From positions 1-18,993 of the forward strand of contig CAIKNB010000051.1 in assembly GCA_903828685.1 (NCBI GenBank): DNA of 18,993 nucleotides, written 5' to 3'. Within the stretch, counting starts at the first letter, position 1. Every line of letters starts with the position of its first letter. Made by a program: the position numbers and the translations under genes. Origin of the DNA: Candidatus Uhrbacteria bacterium (lineage in GTDB: Bacteria > Patescibacteriota > Patescibacteriia > 2-12-FULL-60-25). Below the pieces are notes generated by a model that ran no database searches, was not told the DNA's origin, and worked only from the letters and a program-made list of their open reading frames with translations. Below, piece after piece: positions 1-7,961 of the stretch.

Positions 1-1177
1 CGAAGTTCTTCCACAAAGAATAGCTCGGCGAAGCCGTGGAGAGCAGGCAGATCTTGCCTGGCGAAGTATTGGCATACGCGAACTTCACGGCGTCTTCCAT
101 AGTTGAAGCCGTTAACGTTTTAATCTTTGAACCTTGCGCTGCGAGTTCCTGTTCAATCCTCTTACCTGTATCCGGGAACAGCACTGCATTACGAACACCG
201 ATTTGCTTCATTGTTTCCACGAGACCGGAAAAATCATATCCGCGATCTGTGCCGCCGAGGAATATCGTGTCCACGTCTTTCAAGGTCTGAAGCGCGAAAA
301 TCGTTGGCTCTGGCGCTGTGGCAATAGCGTCGTCGTAAAACCTGATTCCCTTTAATTCGCCGACCAAGGTCAGCCGGTGCGGCAGAGGCTGAAAGCTCTC
401 GACAGCGGCTTGCGCGACAGAAATCGGAATGCCGAAAATCGAAGCCACAGACAAAGCGCCGCGGATGTTTTCCAGGTTATGTTCCCCTTCCAGATTGATG
501 TGCGAGACGTCGAATGGGATGCGCTCGAGATATGGCAAAGACTTAGCAGAGGTTGTCGAACCCAATGCCGCGAGTTCGGAATAAGCCGGATTAAAGACGT
601 AGAAATCCTGATCAGTGGCTTTGACAATGATGCGCGCCTTGGCCTCAAAATAATTCTCAAAGCTTCCGTGGTGATCCAGATGCTCATGGAAGATGCTGGT
701 GATGACCGAGACGTGCGGTGAGTATTCGATATCTTCCAGTTGGTAACTGGAAAGTTCCATAACAAAAATCTCTTCCGGATCCACGGGTTCGAGCAGAACG
801 TCCAGCGCCGGGTTGCCGATGTTGCCGATGAGCCGCGTCTTGAAACCCGCTTGTTTGAGGATAGCGTGAATCAACGCCGAAGTCGTGCTCTTGCCTTTGG
901 AGCCAGTGATGCCAATGATCTTATTCGACACGTTCCCGAAAAACAGATTGGTGCCCGTGGTATGCGGCACCGTGATTTTTGAGAGCGGAATGCCCGGAGT
1001 CTTGATCACGATATCGCAATCTTTTTGTTTATCCAGATAGTCCGTGCCTTGGGATTGGTCAGCTATTCGAATGTCAGGATTATTGAGTTTGGCACGCAAA
1101 AAACGCTCGGTTGACTTGCCTTCTTTGCCGTAGCCCAAGATCAGGATGCGTTTACCTTTGAGTTCTTCAACCTTCAT
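1..1177 (-). CDS. murD2: MurD-type ligase, probably UDP-MurNAc-L-Ala--L-Glu ligase (MurD2); 3' end cut by window edge
   Basis: Cytoplasmic peptidoglycan-precursor ligase that couples glutamate to UDP-MurNAc-L-Ala using ATP. The 392 visible residues show an N-terminal Rossmann-like domain (ILILGYGKEGKST, 11-23), the Mur ligase P-loop GITGSKGKSTT (89-99), the MurD signature ELSSYQLE (141-148), HEHLDHH (164-170), HNLENIRGA (233-241), LGGTDRGYD (307-315) and the C-terminal LLSTASPSYSLWKNF (378-392). Only about 15-20 residues should be missing. The canonical MurD D-Glu-binding motif DSKATN reads DDAIATAP here (282-289), so the lysine equivalent to E. coli Lys319 is Ile; the equivalents of Ser415 and Phe422 are kept. 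With a MurL-like gene directly upstream (11-bp overlap), this favours the L-Glu-specific MurD2 subtype over classical MurD. The start is ATG at 1177, with GAGGAG 13 bases upstream. Ligase assignment is near certain; the L-Glu subtype is inferred. Confidence 0.9.
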   Translation of the reverse strand, partial: MKVEELKGKRILILGYGKEGKSTERFLRAKLNNPDIRIADQSQGTDYLDKQKDCDIVIKTPGIPLSKITVPHTTGTNLFFGNVSNKIIGITGSKGKSTTSALIHAILKQAGFKTRLIGNIGNPALDVLLEPVDPEEIFVMELSSYQLEDIEYSPHVSVITSIFHEHLDHHGSFENYFEAKARIIVKATDQDFYVFNPAYSELAALGSTTSAKSLPYLERIPFDVSHINLEGEHNLENIRGALSVASIFGIPISVAQAAVESFQPLPHRLTLVGELKGIRFYDDAIATAPEPTIFALQTLKDVDTIFLGGTDRGYDFSGLVETMKQIGVRNAVLFPDTGKRIEQELAAQGSKIKTLTASTMEDAVKFAYANTSPGKICLLSTASPSYSLWKNF

Positions 1178-2537
1178 ATATATGGCGGAACTCCTCGGGC
1201 AAAGAAGAAGTGTCATGAGCTTCTAGGACCCGCTGCTCCAAACCGGAAAAATCCTGGACCGTCAGCTCGGTTTCTTGATTAAAATAATTCATGACCGCAG
1301 TGCCCGCAAAATCTCCGCGAGCAGAAGCCTTGTGCATTGCGACCGTGGTTTCTTCCGGCGTGCCCACGCATTCAAATGGTTTGAAGCCTTCCTTGCCCAA
1401 GAGCGATTTGAAAAGCGGAAGTAACGCCGCATCCGCATACAGGTCCTTGCCGAAGATTTCTACAACTGTTTTCTTATCCAAGAATGCAGACAGCATGGCG
1501 AATACGAATGCGCACTTGGGGCACGCGCCGCACCAATATGCTCCGCGGTCAGTCTTAGGCCGTGTGGAAGCGATGACAAAATTTCTGTTGCAACTGGAGA
1601 AGGTTTGAAAATATTTCGGGTAACGGACGAATCGTTCTACGATCCGCATTTCTGACAGCGGACGCAACAACGAAAACGGAATGACTTTCGGCGTAATGTA
1701 TGTTCGGACGTAATCTCGTACCAGGGATTCGAACTCCCCTGATTTGCTCCATTGATGGTTGATGTTTTGCCCCAAGTATTCCACGTTGCCCTGGTTGGAG
1801 CTCTGCTCATTGGAAAATACTACGTAACCGCAGCCTTGGAGAGCAGCCAGCAAAACGCCAGCAAAATGATAAACAGCCGTAATGGGGATATGACCGTTGA
1901 ACACCTCAGCGCCGCGTGAGAGTTCAATCATTTTTTCATCCAGTTTCCTTTGAATAACTAGTGGGTTCTTTCCGACCACCACGGCAGTCTGCTTTTGTAT
2001 CAAAGATGTGCCCAAAGTGAACAAATCAAAATCAATTCCGTGTTCACGCAACAATTCGATGGTCACTAACGAGTCTTTCCCTCCGCCCAAAGGAACCAGA
2101 CATCTCGATGGATCCCGGGTCTCGTCCCGGTGGACACCGGGACTCGCCTGGGATGACAGATTACCGCTTGGGAATTTCACCAACCCACGAAAATCAAGCT
2201 GATTACGATAGAAGAACTCGCCTAAACCCTTGGTGTATATCGTGTTCCAGAACTCTGCCTGCTGCGCGTCCAGTGAGAAGTTTCTGATCTCGATCATTGG
2301 AGCGCAGTGCATCTTCCAATAGCTCAAACCCAGTACAAGAAGCAAGCTTTGCAGACACGCTTCCAAGACTTCTGGCGTCAAGCCTTCCCAAGCTTGTGCA
2401 TTGACTGGGAATGTCAAAATTTCGTTGAACGCCAGGCTCTCCCCTGTCTCAAGTTCCACGGAATACGAAAAATGGATCGTGCTAGTAGCACGGTCCAATG
2501 CATAAGATTCAAAAATGAATTTGTTGGCCTTTGGCAT
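1167..2537 (-). CDS. murL: UDP-MurNAc-L-Ala-L-Glu epimerase (MurL family), with an in-frame palindromic insertion
   Basis: Recognised as MurL, which inverts the terminal L-Glu of UDP-MurNAc-L-Ala-L-Glu to D-Glu after MurD2 has added it. Visible signatures (numbered from the ATG at 2537): a PP-loop-like LVPLGGGKDSLV (147-158), FSNEQSSNQGNVEY (241-254), INHQWSKSGEFE (259-270), FSLLRPLSEM (288-297), FSSCNRNF (313-320) and the Cys motif WCGACPKCAFVFA (335-347). The ORF could begin at TTG 2543, but AGGG lies six bases before ATG 2537, so I chose 2537 (456 aa). The gene is 8 bases downstream of the phosphomutase and overlaps the ligase by 11 bases, so it is in one operon. Residues about 127-145 are encoded by a hairpin repeat just before the GGGKDS loop. 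No internal stop or frameshift is seen. Family call is from remembered motifs, not a search. Confidence 0.82.
   Translation of the reverse strand: MPKANKFIFESYALDRATSTIHFSYSVELETGESLAFNEILTFPVNAQAWEGLTPEVLEACLQSLLLVLGLSYWKMHCAPMIEIRNFSLDAQQAEFWNTIYTKGLGEFFYRNQLDFRGLVKFPSGNLSSQASPGVHRDETRDPSRCLVPLGGGKDSLVTIELLREHGIDFDLFTLGTSLIQKQTAVVVGKNPLVIQRKLDEKMIELSRGAEVFNGHIPITAVYHFAGVLLAALQGCGYVVFSNEQSSNQGNVEYLGQNINHQWSKSGEFESLVRDYVRTYITPKVIPFSLLRPLSEMRIVERFVRYPKYFQTFSSCNRNFVIASTRPKTDRGAYWCGACPKCAFVFAMLSAFLDKKTVVEIFGKDLYADAALLPLFKSLLGKEGFKPFECVGTPEETTVAMHKASARGDFAGTAVMNYFNQETELTVQDFSGLEQRVLEAHDTSSLPEEFRHIYEG
2111..2159 (-). repeat. Palindromic repeat element inserted in frame in murL
   Basis: An imperfect hairpin of about 49 bp. 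The inner arms TCCCGGTG (2125-2132) and CACCGGGA (2135-2142) are perfectly complementary around a 2-base loop. The outer arms ATCCCGGG (2112-2119) and CCTGGGAT (2147-2154) pair with one G-T mismatch. The GTCATCCC...GGGATCC framing resembles dispersed REP-like and Rickettsia-palindromic-type elements. Here it is read through as a hydrophilic peptide (LSSQASPGVHRDETRDPSR) immediately before the conserved GGGKDS loop. I saw no second copy in this window, so its dispersed nature is inferred. Confidence 0.7.
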
Positions 2538-2545
2538 ACGCAACC

Positions 2546-3943
2546 CTAAGCGGACATCTGGATTCTGTTTCGTAATTCTGCGATGTGCTCGTTCAGGGAC
2601 TGGACATTACGCGCTTCTATATTCAACCGCAACAGCGGCTCAGTGTTGGACGCGCGCACATTGAACCACCAGTCCTGGTCAGGTTTGTTGGCATTGCGGA
2701 ACTCTATGCGGATGCCGTCCAGGTCTGAGACAAGCGATGAACCCAAGACGTATGCTTCACGCAACTTGGCGATGACGCCAACTTTATCTTTGACCTCGAA
2801 GTTCATTTCCTCAGAATGCGCATAGCGCCGCAAAGGCTGCCAAGCTTGGGACATGCTCTTGCCTGTGGCCGCCAAGCGTTTAAGCACCAAAAGCATAGCT
2901 AAATCGCTGCATTCGCAATTCCAAACCTGACTGAAATACAGATGCATGGAAAGCTCGCCCGCAAACACTGCACCTGACTGTCGCATGGCTTGTTTGATGA
3001 GTGCGTGACCCACGCGGCACATCTCGGACAAGCCTCCGGCTTCTTTAACGGCTTCAGGTACGGTCCAAGATGAACGCACGTCGTAGAGAACTTTGCCGCG
3101 CGGCGCATCTTGTAAAGCCAACTGCGCCAGGAATGCGGTCATGAGGTCGCCAGGAACGGGCGTACCCGTCTCATCCACAAAACCCACGCGGTCCGCATCA
3201 CCGTCAAACGCCACGCCTAAAGCACACTTTTCGCGCTGGATGGTTTCGATGAGATGGGAAAGCGTCTCGACTTTGAGCGGATTGGCTTCGTGGTTGGGGA
3301 AAGTGCCGTCAGGATCGAAATACAAAGGCACGGCATCCAACCACGGAAGCTTGGAAAGCAGACGGGGCAGTACGGCTCCGGCCATGCCATTGCCCGCATC
3401 TATGGCGACTTTTATCTTGGGCATAGAGGTCGGCAATCCGGCCAGGTTAATGACCATGTCCACATATCTTTCTAACGCCGTATTGTCGTCCATGACCGTA
3501 CCTAGACGCTGCGCCGCCACGGTCTTTTCGGCCAGGAACGCATCGCGCAACTCTTCCATGCCGCTTCCCTCTCCCACGGGCAGGCAGTCGCCGCGGATAA
3601 TCTTGAAGCCGTTATATTTTCCGGGATTGTGCGAGGCTGTGACCATGATGCCCAAATCAAAAGGCTGGGCCGCCTGCGCCAGGCCGACTAACGCGTAAAA
3701 CATGGGCGTGGAACACAGACCTACGCGCACAACATCCACGCCTGCCGAAGTCAGTCCCTGGATGAGCGATGACTCCAGCGCCGGCGAGGTCATGCGCATG
3801 TCGCGGCCCACCAAAACGCGCCGCGGCTTGAACTGTGCCGTCAACGCTTGGCCCAGGCGCCGGGCGAAGTTGTTATTGACCTGTTCCGGCGCTAAACCCC
3901 GGATATCGTAGGCCTTGAAAATCGAGCTTAAGTCGGGTTCCAT
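2546..3943 (-). CDS. Phosphomannomutase/phosphoglucomutase (alpha-D-phosphohexomutase family)
   Basis: Cytoplasmic enzyme interconverting hexose-6-phosphate and hexose-1-phosphate (mannose and/or glucose), feeding nucleotide-sugar synthesis for envelope polysaccharides. The 465-aa length is normal for the bacterial AlgC/ManB-type family. Visible sites, in domain order: FKAYDIRG (9-16), the catalytic phosphoserine loop TASHNPGKYNGFK (102-114, Ser104), the Mg2+ loop DGDADRVGF (247-255), the sugar-binding loop GELSMH (329-334, usually GEMSGH) and the phosphate-binding loop RASNTEPLLRL (430-440). The start ATG at 3943 is the only good start. It has no Shine-Dalgarno site; a 16-bp palindrome occupies that place. 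It is the first gene of a minus-strand operon with murL and the Mur ligase. Substrate preference (mannose or glucose) cannot be decided from sequence alone; a glucosamine mutase is less likely given the loop sequences. Confidence 0.92.
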   Translation of the reverse strand: MEPDLSSIFKAYDIRGLAPEQVNNNFARRLGQALTAQFKPRRVLVGRDMRMTSPALESSLIQGLTSAGVDVVRVGLCSTPMFYALVGLAQAAQPFDLGIMVTASHNPGKYNGFKIIRGDCLPVGEGSGMEELRDAFLAEKTVAAQRLGTVMDDNTALERYVDMVINLAGLPTSMPKIKVAIDAGNGMAGAVLPRLLSKLPWLDAVPLYFDPDGTFPNHEANPLKVETLSHLIETIQREKCALGVAFDGDADRVGFVDETGTPVPGDLMTAFLAQLALQDAPRGKVLYDVRSSWTVPEAVKEAGGLSEMCRVGHALIKQAMRQSGAVFAGELSMHLYFSQVWNCECSDLAMLLVLKRLAATGKSMSQAWQPLRRYAHSEEMNFEVKDKVGVIAKLREAYVLGSSLVSDLDGIRIEFRNANKPDQDWWFNVRASNTEPLLRLNIEARNVQSLNEHIAELRNRIQMSA

Positions 3944-3958
3944 AATGTCTGGACATTA
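3943..3958. promoter_or_regulatory. 16-bp palindrome at the phosphomutase start codon
   Basis: TAATGTC-TG-GACATTA is a perfect inverted repeat with 7-bp arms. On the minus strand its last base is the first base of the phosphomutase start codon, so it covers the place of a ribosome-binding site. It lies in the 84-bp gap between the divergent envelope operon and lemA. It could be a protein operator or an mRNA hairpin at the start codon. I could not assign convincing -35/-10 boxes in either direction in this gap. Confidence 0.4.
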
Positions 3959-4027
3959 ATGCGTATTTTCGCTATATTTTGAGCATTGCTTAGCGTAGCA
4001 TTTTATCCTTAATTTAACCATAAATTT

Positions 4028-4573
4028 ATGTGGATGTGGATTCTCCTCATTGTCGTCGTATTAGCGCTCTGGCTGGTGTTGACCTACAACGGTCTAGTCA
4101 CGCTCAAGAACCGTACTGACGAAGCCTGGTCGGATATCGACGTGCAGCTCAAACGCCGCTATGACCTGATCCCCAACTTGGTGGAGACGGTCAAAGGTTA
4201 TGCCGCGCACGAATCGCAGACCTTCGAAAAAGTAGTGCAAGCGCGCAATGCAGCCATGGGCGCCCAGAGCATGGCTGACAAAGCCGTGGCCGAGAACCAA
4301 CTCTCGCAGACGCTCAAGAGCATCTTTGCGCTGTCCGAAGCTTATCCCGAACTCAAAGCCAACCAAAACTTTCTGCAGCTGCAGCAGGATCTGACCGATA
4401 CCGAAGACAAGATCCAGGCCGCGCGCCGCTTTTACAACGGCAACGTGCGCGACTTCAACATCAAGCTTCAAGTCTTCCCCACTAATCTGTTCGGCAATTC
4501 TTTAGGCTTCAAGGCGCGCGAATTCTTTGAGGTCGCCGAAGCCGAAAAAGCCGCTCCGCAAGTCAAATTCTAA
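4028..4573 (+). CDS. lemA: LemA family protein
   Basis: Membrane-anchored LemA family protein of 181 aa, the normal family length. An N-terminal transmembrane helix (about 3-20) is followed by the family's helical-bundle domain with the hallmark stretch YNGLVTLKNRTDEAWSDIDV (20-39) and the RRYDLIPNLVETVKGYAAHE segment (43-62), then the RRFYNGNVRDFN motif and FP.NLFG near the C terminus. The biochemical role of LemA is unsettled; lemA is very often next to htpX and is presumed to work with that protease at the membrane. Here the stop is 3 bp before the htpX start, so the two are co-transcribed. There is no Shine-Dalgarno site; the start codon is part of the palindrome CATAAATTTATG (4019-4030). 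Confidence 0.95.
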   Translation: MWMWILLIVVVLALWLVLTYNGLVTLKNRTDEAWSDIDVQLKRRYDLIPNLVETVKGYAAHESQTFEKVVQARNAAMGAQSMADKAVAENQLSQTLKSIFALSEAYPELKANQNFLQLQQDLTDTEDKIQAARRFYNGNVRDFNIKLQVFPTNLFGNSLGFKAREFFEVAEAEKAAPQVKF

Positions 4574-4576
4574 GAC

Positions 4577-5479
4577 ATGTATTCGCAGATCGATTCCAAT
4601 CGGCGCAAATCGTGGCTGCTGATTTTCATCTTCATTGGCTTGCTGGCTTGCGCCGGTTGGGTTTACGGTTATGTTTTGACTGACGCCGGACCGGGCGGCC
4701 TGATTTTTGCCTTGTGCATCTCGGTGGGCATGACGCTCATCTCGTGGTTCGCGGGCGACCGCATCGCGCTCTCCACCTCCGGCGCCGTGGAACTCACGGA
4801 TCGCGCGCAATTCCCCACCCTGTGGAACGTGGTGGAGAACCTTTCGATTGCTGACGGGTTACCCATGCCGCGCGTCTATATTATCGAAGACGATTCGCCC
4901 AATGCTTTTGCCACGGGCCGCGATCCCCAGCGCGCTTCCATCGCCGTGACTACAGGTTTGCTATTGCGCCTGCAACGCACGGAACTCGAAGGCGTGATCG
5001 CGCATGAGATGTCGCATGTTAAAAACCTGGATATCCGGTTCATGATGCTGGTCGCGGTCCTAGTCGGCACCTTGACCCTGATCGGCAACTGGTTTTTGCG
5101 TTTCGGCTTTTTCGGCGGGCGGCGCTCTCGTGACCGTGACGGCATCGGAACCATCCTAGGCATAGTGGGAATAATTTTCTTGATCCTCTCCCCGCTCATC
5201 GGACAGCTCATCAAACTCGCCGTGTCGCGCCGCCGCGAATATCTGGCTGATGCTTCGGGCGCACTCCTGACGCGTTATCCCGAAGGACTGGCGCGCGCAC
5301 TGGAAAAGATACGCGACGCAGCCTTACCCCTGCAGCACTCTTCACCGGCCACCAACCACTTGTGGATTTCTGAGCCCCAGAGCCAAGGAATAGGAACAGC
5401 CATTAGTAATTTGTTTTCTACCCATCCGCCAATCCAAGATCGTATAGCAAAATTGCGTCAAATGACGGATAATACATAA
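4577..5479 (+). CDS. htpX: HtpX-type M48 membrane zinc metalloprotease
   Basis: Integral membrane protease that degrades damaged or misfolded membrane proteins. The 300-aa chain has two N-terminal transmembrane helices (about 13-33 and 41-60), the M48 zinc site HEMSH (143-147) and the third zinc ligand Glu221 in REYLADA (220-226). Two further hydrophobic segments (about 155-180 and 190-217) lie between the zinc motifs. The substrate-cleft motif SPNAFATG (107-114) and the C-terminal STHPPIQDRIAKL (281-293) are typical of HtpX. It lies between lemA (3-bp gap) and clpC (5-bp gap), forming a quality-control operon in which membrane and soluble proteolysis could be co-regulated. All catalytic residues are present, so it is predicted active. 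No Shine-Dalgarno motif precedes the ATG, suggesting translational coupling. Confidence 0.95.
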   Translation: MYSQIDSNRRKSWLLIFIFIGLLACAGWVYGYVLTDAGPGGLIFALCISVGMTLISWFAGDRIALSTSGAVELTDRAQFPTLWNVVENLSIADGLPMPRVYIIEDDSPNAFATGRDPQRASIAVTTGLLLRLQRTELEGVIAHEMSHVKNLDIRFMMLVAVLVGTLTLIGNWFLRFGFFGGRRSRDRDGIGTILGIVGIIFLILSPLIGQLIKLAVSRRREYLADASGALLTRYPEGLARALEKIRDAALPLQHSSPATNHLWISEPQSQGIGTAISNLFSTHPPIQDRIAKLRQMTDNT

Positions 5480-5484
5480 AGAAC

Positions 5485-7950
5485 ATGCTACTCCCCGATC
5501 TACTCGACCGCTTCACCACACATCTCAAAGAAGCTCTGCAAAAAGCTTTGTCTTTTTGCGTGACTAATGGCCGCGAATTGGTGGAACCCGGCGACTTGAT
5601 CGTAGGTCTGCTGTTGGAAAAAGGTTCGATTGCCGCCGAGATCCTGGCCAAACACGGAATCAAACCGGACAAAGCCCAAACCGCATTCCGCGGCACGCCG
5701 CAAAAACAATCGCCCGTAGCTACGCCTGATCTTTCGCCGGCGGTCAAACGCATAATTGAAAAATGCGTGCTCATCGCGCACCTAAACGAACACAAGTATG
5801 TGGGCACCGAGCATCTGCTTTCCGCCCTGGTCGAGAGCGACTTCGCGGACATCAAGGATTTTCTGGAAGCTAGCGGCGTGAACCTGCAGCTGTTCAAGGA
5901 ACAAGTTTCCTTGGTGCTCAAATCCACTTCGCGCTTCCCCGAGATTTTGCCGCAGGACGAACCTGACATGCCGGAAATCCATTCCATCGATCCGGCGCGG
6001 CAACAGCCGCCGCGTGCGCAGCGCGTCTCGGCACTCGACGCTTTCACGCGCGAACTGACCAAGCCCGAGATCGCCGACACGCTCGATCCGGTCATCGGCC
6101 GCGAACGCGAGTTGGAACGCATCATCCAAGTACTGTGCCGCCGCACCAAAAACAATCCCGTGCTCCTGGGAGATCCAGGCGTGGGCAAAACCGCCATCGT
6201 CGAAGGCTTGGCCAAACGTTTGGCCGACGGCGACGTGCCCGATGTGCTGCGCGGTAAAAAGTTATTGTCTTTGGACTTGGCCTTGACCGTAGCCGGCACC
6301 ATGTACCGCGGCGAATTCGAAGCGCGGCTCAAACAAATCATGGACGAGGTACGCAATAATCCTGACGTCATTTTATTCATCGACGAAATCCACAACATCG
6401 TGGGCGCCGGCTCCACCACCGGCAGCCTGGATGCAGCCAACATCCTCAAGCCTGCTTTGTCGCGCGGCGAAATCCGCTGCGTGGGCGCAACCACCTGGAC
6501 CGAATACAAAAAGCATGTGGAACCTGATGCGGCATTGGAACGCCGCTTCCAGCCAGTAGCTATCGAAGAACCCACGGCCGAGGCCGCGCTGGAGATTCTT
6601 AAAGGCATCGAGCCGTTCTACGCCAAATTCCACCAGGTGGAATATGCCGCCGCGGTTTTGCCTGCTGCGGTAGAACTCGCCGAAAGATACCTGACCGATC
6701 GCCTGTTCCCGGATAAAGCCATCGACTTGTTGGACGAAGCCGCAGCCAGCGTAAACGCACGGCGCCGCTCCAGCGAACGCATGGAACGCTTGTCGTCGCT
6801 CGAGGTCGCGATCCAGGCAGCGGAAGAAGCCAAAGAACAGGCTGTGGCGCAAAACCGCATGCCTGACGCTGAAACAGCGGCGCAAGATGCAACGCGCCTC
6901 AAAGCCGAACACCAAAAGATAACTGCAGCCCACGAACGCGAACGCGCCAAAGACCGGCCCACGGTCACGGCAGCCGACGTGGCGCGGGTTGTGGCGCGCA
7001 TCACGGGCGTGTCATTCGAAACGATCATGGCCACGGAACGCGAACGCCTGTCGCAGCTCGAAGACAAACTGAAAACTAACATCTTCGGACAAAACCCTGC
7101 GCTCAAAGCAGTTTGCGAAGTGGTATCGCGTTCGCGTTTAGGTTTGGGAGACCCGGAACGCCCCAAAGCCGCTTTGCTCTTCGTCGGACCTTCGGGCACA
7201 GGCAAGACCGAAACCGCGCGGCTCCTGGCGCGCGAACTCTTTGGCCGCGACGATGCCCTGGTCAAGATCGACATGTCGGAGTTTGCCGAAGGCCACTCTG
7301 TCTCCAAGCTCGTGGGCGCGCCTGCCGGCTACGTGGGATATCGCGAAGCCAACAAACTTTCAGATTCCATAAAAAAACGCCCGCACTGCGTGGTGCTGTT
7401 CGATGAATTCGAAAAGGCGCACGCCGATGTGCAAAACGTCCTGTTGCAGATTTTGGAAGATGGACGCATCACCGACAGCACGGGTCGCCCGGTCTCTTTC
7501 CGCCACAGCTACGTGATCCTGACTTCCAACCTGGGCAGCGAAAAACTGGGCCAAAAATCCCTCGGCTTCTCGGCCGAAAGCGGCCAGGCATTCGAAGCGT
7601 TAGCCAAAGAAGAACTGCGGGCACGCTTCCGACCCGAACTGCTCAATCGCCTGGATCGCATCGTGGCTTTCCAACCGCTCTTGCCTGAAGACCTCAAACA
7701 GATCCTGCAGCGCGACTTGCGAGACATTCTGCAGCGCGTAGAGCGGGCGCAGCGCGTCGCCTGCCTGGCTGGGGACGACGTACTGGATTGGCTCACGCGC
7801 CAACCCCTGCCGCCCGAAGAAGGCGCCCGCGCCGTGCGACGCCTGCTGGAACGCGAAGTCACGTCCTTGATATCACATTTGCTTTCGGTCCAACCGCAAA
7901 AAAAGAAAGTGACGCTCAAAGCCACCTCTGCGGGGCTTAAAGCCACCTGA
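5485..7950 (+). CDS. clpC: ClpC-type AAA+ unfoldase, ATP-binding subunit of a Clp protease
   Basis: Hexameric ATP-driven unfoldase that feeds substrates to ClpP. The 821 residues show two Clp N-domain repeats (about 5-60 and 80-140). The first AAA domain has Walker A GDPGVGKT (229-236), Walker B VILFIDE (295-301) and a pore tyrosine in GTMYRGEFEARLK. A short coiled-coil middle domain (about 420-490) is much smaller than in ClpB. The second AAA domain has Walker A GPSGTGKT (568-575), Walker B VVLFDE (636-641) and pore motif GYVGY. After TSNLGS comes LGF (693-695), in the place of the ClpP-docking VGF/IGF loop, which supports a protease partner rather than a disaggregase role. The gene starts 5 bp after htpX. 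ClpP is not in the window. ClpA or ClpB are less likely because of the middle-domain length and the docking loop. Confidence 0.93.
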   Translation: MLLPDLLDRFTTHLKEALQKALSFCVTNGRELVEPGDLIVGLLLEKGSIAAEILAKHGIKPDKAQTAFRGTPQKQSPVATPDLSPAVKRIIEKCVLIAHLNEHKYVGTEHLLSALVESDFADIKDFLEASGVNLQLFKEQVSLVLKSTSRFPEILPQDEPDMPEIHSIDPARQQPPRAQRVSALDAFTRELTKPEIADTLDPVIGRERELERIIQVLCRRTKNNPVLLGDPGVGKTAIVEGLAKRLADGDVPDVLRGKKLLSLDLALTVAGTMYRGEFEARLKQIMDEVRNNPDVILFIDEIHNIVGAGSTTGSLDAANILKPALSRGEIRCVGATTWTEYKKHVEPDAALERRFQPVAIEEPTAEAALEILKGIEPFYAKFHQVEYAAAVLPAAVELAERYLTDRLFPDKAIDLLDEAAASVNARRRSSERMERLSSLEVAIQAAEEAKEQAVAQNRMPDAETAAQDATRLKAEHQKITAAHERERAKDRPTVTAADVARVVARITGVSFETIMATERERLSQLEDKLKTNIFGQNPALKAVCEVVSRSRLGLGDPERPKAALLFVGPSGTGKTETARLLARELFGRDDALVKIDMSEFAEGHSVSKLVGAPAGYVGYREANKLSDSIKKRPHCVVLFDEFEKAHADVQNVLLQILEDGRITDSTGRPVSFRHSYVILTSNLGSEKLGQKSLGFSAESGQAFEALAKEELRARFRPELLNRLDRIVAFQPLLPEDLKQILQRDLRDILQRVERAQRVACLAGDDVLDWLTRQPLPPEEGARAVRRLLEREVTSLISHLLSVQPQKKKVTLKATSAGLKAT

Positions 7951-7961
7951 CGCACCGCGCT

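Noticed and set aside
2538..2543. TTG start for murL at 2543
   Set aside because: AGGG would abut the TTG, but it is correctly spaced from ATG 2537.
3093..3698. Plus-strand open frame of 201 codons
   Set aside because: It is antisense to the phosphomutase, whose catalytic motifs are intact; no domain seen.
3979..4007. Possible lemA promoter (TTGAGC, 17 bases, TTTATC)
   Set aside because: The -10 match is only 3 of 6 and the AT-rich gap gives several equally poor options.
5418..6608. Long open frame (396 codons) on the minus strand
   Set aside because: It lies antisense to clpC, has no recognisable domain and a Ser/Arg-rich composition expected of a complementary-frame shadow.
6618..7307. 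Minus-strand open frame of 229 codons, Ser/Arg-rich
   Set aside because: Antisense shadow of the ClpC middle and second AAA domains.
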